Below are positions 37,216-49,590 of a stretch of 64,000 nucleotides of DNA, piece after piece. A program made the translations under genes and the position numbers. The notes beneath the pieces are model-generated. The model had not been told where the DNA came from and ran no database searches. It saw only the letters and a program-made list of their open reading frames with translations. Location: contig NC_134031.1 in NCBI RefSeq assembly GCF_964204645.1, forward strand, positions 7,912,501-7,976,500, read 5' to 3'. Origin of the DNA: Tubulanus polymorphus. Its lineage: Eukaryota > Nemertea > Palaeonemertea > Tubulaniformes > Tubulanidae. Within the stretch, counting starts at the first letter, position 1; the number at the start of each line of letters is the position of its first letter.

Positions 37216-40200
37216 CTGAATATTTATCTCAGAAGATAACATATATAAAAGATATGAACTTGTTAAATAATTATATGCGTAGTATATTATAATTCGTAGT
37301 TATTATATTCGTAATTATTTATAGCATTTCGTCAAATCAAATCAATTACATGTTAAAATAACGAAGGCATGCTTTGGCTAAAAATTTCTAGAAACCAGAC
37401 AATTAGTAATTAGAGGATTTATCGTAATGTAGGATATTTATTCCTTTGTCCGATCAGCTATAAAATGAGTTCATTTGGCCTACCGGCATTCCACCTAACC
37501 TCCCACAATCATAACCCATATACATGCACGTGGATACACAGTATTTTCTACTTATATCGGACTTGGACAACGACTACTCACAGTAACTGGACCTTGGTCA
37601 TCATTTGTTGGAGGTAGGCTGTTTTTCCCCACCATTGTGTAGGTAGGTCCACGGTTAGTGCTGATGTTCCTGAATACAGCGCCATATATTCCCCGTTCAC
37701 CACCATGGGAATAATAATTCCAACGGATGATTGATGAATTGCAAGGTATTACGTAATCTAGTAACAAAACTATTTTTTTCATCGCCTTCCGAATCAAAGG
37801 TCGACTCATCAATTGACTGTTGCCAACCATGGCTTGGCACACGGGGCGCTCTGTAATTTAATGATTGGATATGTCAATTTTCAACTTAAGACACGGATAA
37901 TAGACAGGGATCAGCATTTGAATTCACAAAAAGTCGATTCAAGATGAGAAGAAATGAGGACCGATTAAGTATTTATGATATAACAATATTCAATGCTCCA
38001 GCATTGCTCAAACGGGGCCAAAGCTCAAACGTTACTAGTTTTTACATGAAAGTCACTGGTGCACGCTCACCGCACTCGCTTGTTGGAATACACAACCCAG
38101 CGACCATTACAAAACCAGAATCACATTCACACCCTGGATTCGATGGTAGAGAACAGTTTGATTCATGAACAACTTCATTAAAGCATGATGGCTGGCATCC
38201 GAGCATCTGTTGTTTGAATGAACTATTTGGGAGGCAGTTGAATGCTACAAAACGAAACAAATAAGATTTCGTTACTATAATGTACCCAATAGAGCACAGT
38301 ATCAGTATAATCGTGTTTTGTAAGATACCGCAATGTCTACACCTTATCAGAAATAGACGTTGATTATTACATTATTGAGATATGTATTTTGATATATCGA
38401 AATAATCAAATTGTTTTGTTTGGTTTTAGTAGTCGGGTCTCAACTCGACACTCACAACACATATTTTCAGTTCTCAATGCAGATGAACCGGCCTGGGTCA
38501 GGTTACAAACCATCGACGCTTCGTTCAGTTTGGGACAATGAGCGTTCCTATCTCCTTTAAGCACCGCAGCATCGAATACACAGTCATTATAAATCATATT
38601 TAGAACAAATCCTTTGGTTTTTAAACACTCTTTGAATGGACCTTGATCGTTATTTTTCAATAGACCGCAGAAGTTATCAGAACTGTATAAATCCTTGTCG
38701 GCACCTGTTATTTCAGCCCTGTATATCATTGTATAAATGAATATCAAAATGTATTAGGCGAAGCATGATATCTAAAAAAGCAAGATTGTAACTATGATCT
38801 GAACTACTAAACTATTTGCACAACAGATCTATTTTGCATCTCAGTAAATCATGGACTGGAGATCAATACCCGCTGTGTTATTCAGAAGAGACTTTCGAAT
38901 AGTACATTCTCGAATGGAGGTTAAACCTTACCAATGAAATAATTTGTTTCTTTTTTAGAGAAAAAATACGACATTATAGTGCGTGTGTAGAGTTACACTG
39001 TGTTATTCGGTCAGTGTTCACAGCAGTTGACCGTTGACAGTCGACACCTTAAGTAAACTATGAGAACGGGTGGCAACCTGTCAACCCATCAACCAGAACT
39101 GAAGTATGACAGTTTTCCACCCCTTTAACTGCTATTTATGTTCATAATTTTCATTGTTTCTCATAAATCCATTGCGTATTATGAAGTTGCGGATGATTCG
39201 GATGATATTGGCATTTCGAAACACAAAAAGGCGCTCATGTTTATATAACATTCAAATATAATATATCTATATAGCTATCAAAATTGGTTGAGGTTTTTTG
39301 GAGGACACATGACAGTTATAAGGTGGATTGTTCGATGTTGATGTGACAAATCATTGGTCCTAAATAACCTTGGGAAGGTTTTTAGCATAGTTTGGAATGT
39401 GAATGATTGGGGTTGTGGTAAGGATTAGAGTTAAGGGTTAGGGTTAGGATTAACGAGATTAGACATGCGACGCTGATGTGTATGTGTCCACGTCAACCAA
39501 CCTGTCGAAGACGAGTTTCCTACTAGAATATAATAATATGATATATGGAATATATCATTAAATGACTTTTAGGAATAATCAATTCGGTGAAAGATGTCCT
39601 CGAAACAGAAGACAAGAAGATTAGTATACGGGTTCACACGGAACCTAACTGGCGTGAGGGGCCTATCGCCAACCGTCCTGTGCAGTTATCAACTATAACT
39701 GTTGTGTAGGGTGTCCACCTGTCAACCGTCCTGTACAGTCATCGCCTAACTGGTGTGTAGGGTGTCCACATGTCAACCGTCCTGTGCAGTCATCACCTAA
39801 CTGGTTTGTAGGGTGTCATCTGTCAACCGTCCCGTAATCTTCACCCTAATATGTAAGGTGTCGCGTGTCATCAGCTGTAGAATATAGATCCCCAATCAAG
39901 GATCTATTTTAACTTTTATCTAACTTCTTTCAGTTCCATACTACTACGCTTTTATGTTTCAGCCTGCGCTTCACCGATTTACTCCAAAAGTACATCTACA
40001 CGTTGCACTATAATGCCGTATATCGGACTTGGACCGAAAATTAAACTTATTAGAAGTCATTCATTCAGTAACTTACGGCTTAGTGGGTGTACTACCACTG
40101 CATCTAAAATAGAAATCAACAAGTATAAACAAGAGCATAGAAATTCATGTTTCAATTCTGTGCAAAGATGTGTTATCATTGACCCGGTGTCAATTCATTT

Positions 40201-43200
40201 TATGACTTAAGAAGGAAGAACCATAAGTCGAATGGATTCATAAAAATATTTCTTTGATTTTACTGCGCAAAAACATTCCACGTTTTTGCACCCTATTTCG
40301 TTGTACTCGCAGTTGCCAATACAATACACTGTACATTGTTTTTGTGAGGTAGATTGGTACGAGGTAACTAGGGTGGCTGATTCGGCCCATATATACGCTT
40401 AACTTTTCATGCGGGCTAGCAGATGTAACTGCATTAAACCATGGTTTTAGTGTCAATGGTTAAACAGATAAGTTGCGATATGTCATTGTTTTAGCGTAGT
40501 CGGAAAATCAGATCTTTGTTTTCGGTGGTCACAAAATCCAAATTATTGGCGCATTATGATGGAACAAAAAGATGATAACCACAGAACAAATCGATAGAAA
40601 TACGTATATGTGACGTCGATTGGTCACTAAACTTGTTCCCTTGAGGAAATACGAATTAAAGATTTTAAATACAAATTTATTGAAATAGCCTATCATGGTC
40701 ATTGATATCATTCCAATGGGTTTCTATACGATAAAGTTCAATACAATGCATTTGGAAAACATTTGTATATATTTGAATATAACGCCTATTCTGAAACGGA
40801 CATCAAAAATTCTCAAAATTGCAAACCCGGTTTAACGGTTTGCTTCAAGTTTGATGTAACCATGGCTGCCTCCATTTGCGTGGAGCTGCTGCTGAAAATT
40901 CAAAAATGTAAATCGGGTACCGGTACTTAACTGAAGACCGAGTGCTCACCGTTACACTATGGAATTTCTGATGGTTATTTTTTGAGCAAATGTCTCCAGA
41001 ATCACCAATTGTATCTACCAACAGCTATATTTCATTAATGCAATACCGTGAAACCTGATATATAATATTGACGGGAGATGAATGAAACTTAAATTCCTGA
41101 CACTAGAAGACTTATATCGACTATTTTGACTATCTTAGATGATTGGGAGAGAGGTCAAGAAAGTAAGGACATTTTCCGTGGATTTAGGCTGCGAGTAGGG
41201 TTCCCCTCGGTGTTGAAACAAATACATTCAAAACGATGTAATTTGCAAGAGGATGAGTGTTAGATTTGTAAGTTTTAATGATCACTGTCTTGACAAAGAT
41301 GGTAACCTTAATGGGAAGGGACAGGGGTCCGGTCCGGACTACCGACCCCCTGACCTCAAAGTATGTCCCTATTTTACTGGAACATATATCTTTATCTACC
41401 ATTTTTCAAATACTAGGTGCCCTTATATCCACAGTTGAAACTGAACATTTTGATTTTAACAAAGTTGGACCGGTTAAATTGTCAAAATTCTCGATATAAA
41501 TAAGCAATTCTCTAGATAACGTGTTTTGGAAGTTTGATTCGCAATAACTTCAATTAATTAAAAAATGTAGATTAAAACCTAACCCGGGCGTAGGTCGCGC
41601 GGCCTTGCAACGCTCCCTCCCACCGGCCGGTTCCATTCCATTATTGATAGGCTATTTTGATAGGCTATTTAGGCCTTGATTTAGAGCTAAAATACTGGGG
41701 CCAGTTGCTCAAAAGTTGGTTAAAGATAACCAGCCGTTAGATACCATAGTAACAATGAAATTTCAATTGTCACCATATCAACTATCCACTGGTTAACTCT
41801 AACCAACTTTTGAGCAACTGGCCCCTGGTCTTAATGGGCGAAGCAGCATGAATACAATTACAAATGGACGAGATTTAATTCTCGATAAGAAATTTTATGA
41901 AGCCCTAAAAAAACAAAACAAAAAATTACTATTGTGGGTTCGAATCCCAGTATTACTGGGAAAATTGCGACCTACGCCCGCCTTTAAGTTGAGGATATAA
42001 TAAGAATACGTGTACCGTTACTATCTCGTAAAGGCTCGTTGGTTTGATTAGGCCACAACAAAAAAATCCTGTTTCTCGGGCGGGGCATTCACAAAAATGG
42101 GTAGGTAGGTAGGGATATTTTTTCTTTTTATACAAAACTAATTTCGGATTCACTTCTGAAAACAGGGTAGGTCGCCGTAAATGCTTTTTACTTGACCAAA
42201 TTTTTAGTCAAGAATGATTAACAGCTAGTAGACCACGATGATTAAAGGAGATTTAGGTGTTTGTACAATAACCTAAAAAAATATCTATTCTGAACATATT
42301 TCACGAATTCCTTGAATTTTACAATCCGATGTAATAAAATATTTTTATGATGTTGATCTCAGTGCCGACATCACGAATTGATTAAAAAGAAAACAATATT
42401 TACAAGAATGGAGAGTTTGATAGTCGGTCGGCCACATATATATTTTTGAAAAAATGTGTTTTACCCAAAATTTTGAAAAGGGTCGGTAGGCAGTTCTCTT
42501 CTATTCTGAAAATGATTATTTGAAACGACAAAATATCGGGTCGGTCGGGCCCGAGAAACGGGGTTTTCTTTTGGTGTGGCCTTACCTGGCAAATCCTGGC
42601 AAGCGAATATGTCTCGCGCAGAATAAGGAAAAGATTATGCTTCAACAATACGTCCGTCAATTCAATCGTGGACTCTAATACGAGGTCCACAGTTTGATTT
42701 GTACCGAACTAAATCGATACGGAATTCAATAAGCCCAGTGAACGTGTGTTCAAAGCGAACTCTGGTCCAAAGTTTGAATTGTAATTTTAGCAATGTAATA
42801 TTTTCATTCAATGTACATATGTAAAGTAAGGCCTGCGTACTTAGAAGAACACCCATTTACCTGATATCTCAAAGATACAATAAGTTTAAACGTAAATATA
42901 GCTTACGTAGAGTTCGATACGATACAACTGCCTCCTGGTGATAAACAAGCTTCATCTGGTGGCTGATCATCTGAAAAGTTTCCGTTGCAGTTTCCACAGA
43001 GACCTTTCAATTTACCTTTAAAATCGTTTGTACCGAGTTTTCCTCCTAGCTGTACCTGGGCATGCCAGCCCGGTTTATACATTACCAAAACACTGCAATC
43101 CGCTATACGAACAAAGGTATTTTCACCGCTAAATGATATTTGCATTCCACCAATCTCCTGTGAAAATGCCTGGTAGATACCGTCAACCTATCATACAAAT

Positions 43201-44818
43201 AACGCAAATATCTATAGAAAATCGATCATGTGCCAATATCGTCAATGATGAAGAACAGTCACAATGTAAAATGTAATAAAAAGTCGAGTATACAATGTGT
43301 ATTCAGTACAGCCACAACGGAACCATTGTATGATTACCCTCCAATTACAACTCCAAACGTTAAAAACGAAATCCATTCACTAGATCAAAACCGTAGAGAC
43401 CATAGTCAGCATACAGAGGTATTAAATTATATTATCTATCATATGTTTGCTGTCTCAACTTACAATAACTTTCCAATTGCTGCCGATCATTACAGTGTGT
43501 CCTCCGTATTCTATAATGACGTCTTTCGTGTACGATGCTTTGTTGTCAATATCTCCGTTTATCGTCGACACTCTGAATCGGCAACTTCCTTCAGAATTTT
43601 CGGTCATCACATACTGACACTTGCTTCCATGGAAGTCATACTTTTTGAAATCGAATGTCAGGTAATGAGGATCACCAGAGCTCAGACAAAACCCATTACA
43701 TTGGGCTGAATCGACTAAATTAGAAAGAAGTTGAGATGCTGAAGCCATAGTGCATCTGGTACGTAATTAGACAGTAATTAAACTAATTCATTTTTATTCC
43801 GTTTAACACATGATTACGAACAGGGCCTTTCGCAGATACTGAAATTGACTAAAACCAAAAACCAGAAATTTGATGAGATTCTCATATAGTTAACTGATGA
43901 TAGGAAACATATCGGTCACCTCATCATGGGTGCTTTAGTGACGACGATGGCATGCAATGCAATCCATCTTTGTAATTAGTGCATATCAAGAACCCTTTGG
44001 TACATTAAAATTGGATTTAGTTTCCAGATTGTTTTCCTTTTCTTAGGGGAATTATACGGAAGCGTCCTGGGGACATAAGAAAAAAAGAATAACTATTTTA
44101 TTTATGAATTATAGAAAGAAAATTTAGATAAGATACCTTTTGTCAGAAACTCGATTAAGCAATGAAAATGATTCTTTCAATTTATGAATTAAGAGATATT
44201 CACACGTTCGATCTATGAATTAAGAATGTAGGTATGTGTCGCTCCACTTATAACTCGTCATTAAAGATTTTGGTATCAAAAAGGACGTAATTCGATTTTT
44301 TGATGGGAAAATAGAAATACTTATGATATATAAAATTTTGAAAATATTCGTCTCAATCTTTATGGACGAGTCATAAATCGTTTGTAATGTTGGCAGCGAT
44401 TTCATCAATAAGAAAAGATTCTTAATTTCGATTTTCGAATTAAGAAATGAAGATAACGCGCTTACATGTTTAGAACTTGTCAAGAAAGATGGCAAGTTAT
44501 GTAATTCATAAATCGAAAGAAATTTTTCAAAATTCATAAAGATGGCCTCAGGGCGGCAGTGTTTCATGCTTTGGAGTGTGTTATGGTTCGATGAAAATGC
44601 TCTTGATTTTTTTGGAAAATGGAATTTCATTGCTATATCGAGTTTCTGACGAGTTATGTCTCGTAAAAAAATGCCAGAATTTGTTTTTTTTTGTATTCAT
44701 GAATCAGATATTTATTGTTTTTTCCGTGTCCCCAGGTCCCCGTGTCCAGTCAATTTGTAAGAGGTGAGTTTACTTACCTTGGATAGGTGCAGTCGTTAGA
44801 AATAGCACCAATATTTCC
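36955..44818 (-). CDS. Secreted VWD-C8-TIL protein with an unrecognised C-terminal domain
   Basis: Exons on the minus strand: about 44,818-44,778 (hydrophobic KEILVLFLTTAPIQ, the end of a signal peptide; first exon not found), 43,714-43,464, 43,187-42,907, 38,718-38,456, 38,244-38,071, 37,850-37,582, 37,215-36,955. All GT-AG phases agree. The VWD domain spans exons 2-3 (GDPHYLTFDF, then CGNCNGNFSDD). The C8 domain is exon 4 (DNFCGLL through TENMC) and the TIL domain exon 5 (CLPNSS ... CECDSGFV ... TSEC). The last two exons encode about 175 residues with few cysteines. The order VWD-C8-TIL is the unit of mucins, zonadhesin, FCGBP and related extracellular matrix proteins; here only one unit is present. 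An extracellular role is likely; the ligand is unknown. Confidence 0.85.
37582..37850 (-). CDS. VWD gene exon: first half of unrecognised C-terminal domain
   Basis: 269 nt, encoding RPVCQAMVGN ... LLLDYVIPCNSSIIRWNYYS, HGGERGIYGAVFRN and NDDQGPVT. It reads like an extracellular beta-sandwich (PC.S.I.RW.YYS, G.VFR, Y..VG.N), but I cannot name the family. Confidence 0.8.
38071..38244 (-). CDS. VWD gene exon: TIL domain
   Basis: 174 nt, acceptor TTTTGTAG, donor GTGAGC. It encodes FNCLPNSSFKQQMLGCQPSC through CECDSGFVMVAGLCIPTSEC, a trypsin-inhibitor-like cysteine-rich module, as normally follows C8. The overlapping plus-strand ORF is a shadow. Confidence 0.87.
38456..38718 (-). CDS. VWD gene exon: C8 domain
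   Basis: 263 nt; its first base completes a Thr codon. It encodes AEITGADKDLYSSDNFCGLL, then an array of cysteines (C..L, ECLKTKG, YNDCVFDA, HCPKL, VCNLTQAG) and TENMC, before GTGAGT. A typical C8 pattern. Confidence 0.85.
39450..39980 (+). repeat. Dispersed repeat with internal minisatellite, copy 1
   Basis: It begins GACATGCGACGCTG, contains TGTCGAAGACGAGTTTCCT and four to five imperfect units of about 50-58 bp (GTCAACCGTCCTGTGCAGTC ... TAGGGTGTC), then GTCATCAGCTGTAGAATAT and TTCCATACTACTACGCTTTTATGTTTCAGC. A second copy is at 51,043-51,640 in the same orientation. It lies in the large intron of the VWD gene. Confidence 0.8.
41697..41826. mobile_element. 130-bp foldback MITE
   Basis: GGGGCCAGTTGCTCAAAAGT at the left is perfectly inverted at the right (ACTTTTGAGCAACTGGCCCC region). 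The arms continue through GGTTA(A/G)AG..AACCAG. A further inverted pair (GGGCGTAGGTCGC near 41,586; GCGACCTACGCCC near 41,968) surrounds it, so two elements may be nested. Confidence 0.85.
42051..42583. mobile_element. Inverted-repeat element with GGCCACA termini
   Basis: The left end GGCCACAACAAAAAAATCCT followed by GTTTCTCGG is inverted at the right, CCGAGAAACGGGG ... TTTTGGTGTGGCC. The interior has no coding capacity. It lies in the VWD gene intron. Confidence 0.75.
42907..43187 (-). CDS. VWD gene exon: second half of VWD domain
   Basis: 281 nt, encoding VDGIYQAFSQEIGGMQISF through GLCGNCNGNFSDDQ and ending before GTAAGC. CGNCNGN.SDD is the conserved calcium-associated VWD end motif. Confidence 0.87.
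43464..43714 (-). CDS. VWD gene exon: first half of VWD domain
   Basis: 251 nt, with acceptor TTTCTAATTTAG and donor GTAAGT. It encodes DSAQCNGFCLSSGDPHYLTF through MIGSNWKVI. GDPHY.TFD is the VWD signature. An upstream in-frame ATG at about 43,748 lies before the acceptor and is probably intronic. The long plus-strand ORF across here is a shadow. Confidence 0.85.
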
Positions 44819-44829
44819 TTAAAACCTTG

Positions 44830-46560
44830 AAAATCATAATAGATAAGCGTAGTGAATTGTACAGACCCGAATGATATTCAAATATAAGAATGAACCATCT
44901 ATGTCTCCATGACTGCTGGTGGTCATCGCGAGAAAGTTAATATGAACTGTTTATTCCAACGAAAGTAGGTCGGGTGCGTTAAGACATAATTTGAAATTAT
45001 TTTCGACTTACCCCAGAAGAAATTGAGCACAGAATTTTTTTCCAATTTGTGAGAGCCTTTTAATGGGTATGTTGTTGAAAATATTTAAATAAATATCAAA
45101 ATTGCCAATGTTTTGCGGATCCCTTTAATGGGGATTTCTAACTGGATGTAGAGTCATTGGTATCCCAAACATTCGACCCTTCCTTCGATCCAAAGTTACC
45201 CACATATGATGAGCTAGTAAAAAAGTAAAAAGCCCAGACGAAAACCGAATATTCTACAGATAATAAACAACGCATACGATACCTATCAATGTCATCGCTT
45301 CGTGATGCGTCTTGTGGACAATACCAAACAGGACACAGTTTTCGATTTATCATTCGCAATATATAATGATTATGTCCACCTGAATAACCAAACACGTCAC
45401 TTCATAAACACTTTGAGTACTCGCACTTCAATTCACAATATGAACACATGTTCAATCAATATTGATCGAATTAACGAAATGTCAAAAAAGAAAACGAATC
45501 AGGAAATTCACAAAACATATATATATACGGAATGATAAATCAACGCCCAGTACCGGTACCGGGAGGTATTTCCCATTGCATTCATATCTTCCTCGAGATG
45601 TGGGGCCACGTTAGGCAGCAAAATCATATCAAAGAAGACCATTATTCAAGATTATACGTAATCTAAAAGTGACTGAAGTTTTTCCGGGAGTTTCTGAAAC
45701 AAGATCATCGAAAATATTCGATCAGTCAATATAACATAGCTTTTTGCGTAGTTTTAGATACTGGTATATAAGCACGCAAGCTGTGTTATAACAAGGTACC
45801 GGTATCATTTCTATATGTTATGATGTATTTTGACTTAAAGAGTTTAGAAAAAAACTTATAATAATCAAATACCCGAATAGTAATTATAATATTCATATAA
45901 AAGCCAATTCAAAATTATAGAAAATCAGCCATGTCATCAGAAATAATGCCAGAAATACGATTCGCGATCTATACATGCAGCAGTCCATTTCACTGGAACT
46001 CGTGTTATCAATAAATTGATTGAACGCAAAAACCCTTGAAAAGATATGGAAATGTTTTGAGTGTCGTATGAGTGGGAGAACATTTATATCCCGGTGTCTG
46101 ACAACAATTACCGGAATTATATTATTATTATGATACATATTCGACATAATATAGAAATTTGGTGGGAATGGCCTTCGGTTTTCCAACCCGATGCTACAAA
46201 AGAAGTGATCGTCGCTACTGTTGGCGCCAGGATTCCGCCCCCTACCGTGGGCCAAAGAATTGACCACGTGGAAATTGCTTCCCGCCATACAAGGATAAGG
46301 CTAGTAGGCCTAATCACCGCTTACACCACGTACTGATATACACGGTATTCCCCGCCACAAAACATTTTGCCCTGCTGGTAATGAGTCATTCTTGAACACG
46401 TCAAAGAAAACAGCATTCATTGATTTCGTATATCACTGTTCATGAACTTCGAAACATACGTATCTATATACGTTATATACGTTCTCGATTCGAGCTAACC
46501 GGTATTATATCATACCGTATTATGCTCTAACACAGCAGCACAGTGCTCTGAATTCATAAC
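44830..46560. other. Intergenic between the VWD gene and the ARF-like gene
   Basis: The two genes diverge from here, so both promoters should lie within this 1.7 kb. The first exon of the VWD gene (start of its signal peptide) should also be here; a minus-strand ORF at 45,395-45,138 with a hydrophobic stretch is a weak candidate. No clear TATA boxes. Confidence 0.35.
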
Positions 46561-46567
46561 TGCAGAC

Positions 46568-48553
46568 ATGGGACTTAACTGTTCGAGGTTTTTCAAGCAA
46601 AAGGATATACGACTTCTCTTTTTGGGTAACTTTTAGATACCACTAAACTTTTCTGTCAGGTCAGCTAGGCTTCTTCAATGAACTCTGAATTGTATGATAT
46701 ACATATCATATACTGTAATTGCAGGTTTGGACGGCGTAGGAAAGACGACGTTGTTGTATAAATTGAAATTAGGCGACGTAGTACAGACTATTCCAACAAT
46801 CGGTAAAGCATTCACGCAGTTTTAGCGCTGTCTATATATCAAGAACTGTTATCCTGTGTTACATGAACACTCCAATAGGTTTAGTTAATCCTGCCAAATG
46901 AATACTCCGATCCAAGTTTAATCTTGCACATACGACCTAGTACAGGACAAATCTGCCGCCTGTACCCTCGAAGACGGGACAATCAACATTCAATTGGTTA
47001 AGTCTGGATGACATGATTTACATGTATGGTGAAAAATGTCAATTTATGTCTGTTTATGTCAGACATTCATTTTCAAATAAACAAAATGCCTTGGATCCTA
47101 GAGACTGACGAAGTCTTGGCGACAAGTCTGAAGATGGTGATAGTCTATCGACAGTCTGCAGAGAGGGTGAGCTAATACGTACCGAGCTGGGCCCAATTTC
47201 ACAAAAAGGATTAAGGCCTAAATCGATTTAAGATAAACTGAATTAATGAAGACATTAATGAGATTAAAGAGTTTTTTTTATGAAACTGGGCCCAGGTACA
47301 AAAGAATGAAGTACAGGAAGTCGAACCTCGTCAGTACGATTCGGCTTACAACGAAAACCTCAGTAATAAGATGAATTGAAGAATTCCCTGCTTTTCTTAT
47401 AGAATGTTTCTATAAGAATGTTTGCTCAATACGATCACGTTACAAAACTCAGTACGATGGTCCAAACTGAGTTCCCCTTCTTTACAAAGTTGGTTTTGGC
47501 CGTATTTACATGATATGTAAATACGACCAAATCCAACTTATCATGTGTCGTCTATTGAAAGCACGCGCAAGTGAATACCAGCAGCACGATCTTTTCATGA
47601 GAATAAAGAGGCAGCGATAAATCCCGTGTGGTGGCGCGGTAGTAAGACCACACATAAGACAAGTTTATATTTTCTGTTGATTGTAAATATTGTGAACCTT
47701 ATAGTCTCTCTCAATGTACCATAGAAATGACATCCTTACATGCAATAAATTTCTCAATCGGTGTCTGTTAAGATGATCATGGAATACTTCGACTGAAAAT
47801 ATATATTTCCATTAACGAATCCATTTTTGATATTGTTTAGGATTTAACGTTGAAAGTATTGAACACAATAACACCTGGTTGGTTGCATGGGATGTTGGCA
47901 GTCGTGATAAAATGGTGTGTATGTATACTTACGTACAGTACCGGTACACATGTAATTCAGTCAGAGAGCTATATGAAAGAGGCTAATAGAATCAATATTT
48001 TGTTTTTTTTTGTTTAAGCGTCCTCTGTGGCGACATTATTATCAAAATACATCTGCTGTAGTGTATTTGGTGGATAGCCAAGATAAAGAACGATTGGCAG
48101 AGTCTGCTGAATTATTCAAGCAATTAGAATGTGAGGAAGATGACCTCCGTGACGCGGTGTTTCTGGTTCTGGCCAATAAACAAGACGGTGACCATACTAT
48201 ACCTGTTGAGACTATAAGGAAAGAATTTGATATCGATAGAGAAGACAAAACACACGAAATAGGTGGGTATGGTATTAAACATTGTCACAAAAACCTGATC
48301 TTCAGCATATGAATTGTGCATGTCTTATTTTTTAACAGGTATATTCCCCATCACTGCCATCGATGGCACTGGTATCGATGAGGCATTGGAGTGGTTAGTG
48401 GAAACTGTCGCAAAGAATGAAGCAAAAGCACACTTTCATTCATCGGTTCGAGATGTTGCCATAAAAGACAGTTATCTGGCGTGGCAAATTTGCTCGTCAA
48501 TCAACGGATATGTTGGGGCAGCTTGGAAACGATTGTACAAAGGAAGTGGATGA
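46568..48553 (+). CDS. ARF-like small GTPase with altered switch II and a C-terminal extension
   Basis: Five exons: 46,568-46,625, 46,725-46,802, 47,841-47,914, 48,019-48,262, 48,339-48,553. All splice phases agree, giving 222 residues (ARFs are about 180). MGLNCSRFF carries Gly2 and Cys5 for myristoylation and possible palmitoylation. The P-loop is GLDGVGKTT, switch I contains TIPTIGFNVE, NKQD binds guanine, and the last box is ITAIDGTG. In switch II the normal WDVGGQDK is WDVGSRDKM, so the Gly and the catalytic Gln are replaced by Ser and Arg. After the G domain a 40-residue tail ([11 protein letters not shown] ... [10 protein letters not shown]) is unlike ARFs. ARFs and ARLs recruit effectors in membrane traffic; this one is expected to hydrolyse GTP poorly. 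I cannot assign a subfamily. Confidence 0.9.
47186..47293. mobile_element. 108-bp MITE with GGGCCCA termini
   Basis: TGGGCCCAATTTCACAAAAA at the left is inverted at the right as TTTTTTTATGAAACTGGGCCCA. It lies in intron 2 of the ARF-like gene. Confidence 0.7.
47478..47540. repeat. Short hairpin, stem about 24 bp
   Basis: AAGTTGGTTTTGGCCGTATT and its inverse AATACGACCAAATCCAACTT flank TACATGATATGTA. Stem pairing is nearly complete with a 3-base loop. It is most likely a tiny inverted-repeat element in an intron. Confidence 0.6.
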
Positions 48554-49550
48554 ATTTCTTGCACTCGCTTCGAGAAATAAACAACGGCAGTACGACATAC
48601 CCAATTTTATTGCCAATGCTTACAGAGCAGTAATCATATCGATTCTTATCGTGAATGCCAGATATCCTCTGTGAAGATATTATGAAGGCCACACCAAAAT
48701 ATATCAATTCATGAATTGCGATGAAAAATTGAAAAAATAAGGTTCGGGTGGCTGGGTCTCGTGACGTAAACTGGCGTACAGGCGTTTTCAGTCTTTAACG
48801 ATGTGGTGCAATTATGCTAGTTATGAAATTGAGTGGAATGAACTTTCGATTACTATGTTCAGTGTTACTGAGCAGTGTTCAGGCAATAACACAACACAAA
48901 TACAGTTACCCTTGTCAACCAAAAGAAAAAAAAAATATCATCCAAAATAAGTGGTCAGGTGTAACTGAGATTACATATTTGTCCACATAAAAATTTAACC
49001 AATTCATCTATCTTCATGTTTCAGTTATACTAACAAACAAAAAATATAAACCTATGAAAATGAAAATTGAAGATTAAACCTTTTGTATGGTCGAAATAGT
49101 TTGTTGCGAAAAAAGTATAGATACGCATTGTACTGTAAGTAGATGAATTTGACTAATTAACCTTAGACATATTCTCTGAGAAGTGTACCGCATTTGAATA
49201 CTTCTAGTACGAAATGAAACTAAAATTGATTTATGCTGATTGGTATTATGAAGACGTTTAGGATATATATATTATTGGGCTTTCATGAATTATACCAATA
49301 AAGCTTTCGGGAACATAGTAGTAGGGTTCAGTTATCAGCGGTCAAACAATATCAACAAGTGGAAGCTGGAGTTCGTGGCCAGTATTGCAGTATCAGACAA
49401 CCTGCGTGGATATGTACATACATAAACATAAATAGAAATTATATAAATAAACAAGTGTGGAAGTGACGTATGTGTCTACGTAGGTAAACCTAATATGGTG
49501 CGGCCATGGACTCCGTTGAGTGCAAAAATATATTTTTAGAAAATTGTGAC
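48554..49550. other. 3' UTR of the ARF-like gene and flanking sequence
   Basis: A poly(A) signal AATAAA at 49,297-49,302 is the clearest transcript end after the TGA at 48,551-48,553. Nothing else is recognisable. Confidence 0.4.
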
Positions 49551-49590
49551 GTGTGCAGACACGTCATCGCCCATACATGGATGGGAGGAA

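Noticed and set aside
39420-39450. GGGTTAGGGTTAGG-like stretch suggesting telomeric repeats
   Set aside because: Only about two imperfect units; too short for an interstitial telomeric array.
41937-41950. Perfect box B-like GGGTTCGAATCCCA
   Set aside because: No box A, anticodon arm or cloverleaf could be found around it, so I do not call a tRNA.
43230-43709. 159-codon plus-strand ORF
   Set aside because: It is antisense to the VWD exon at 43,464-43,714 and its intron; the minus-strand reading has the GDPHY and VWD signature and consistent splice sites.
44220-44630. 136-codon minus-strand ORF rich in Ser and Ile
   Set aside because: It lies in an intron of the VWD gene, is built from AT-rich repeats (AATTAAGAA phrases), and has no domain or splice support.
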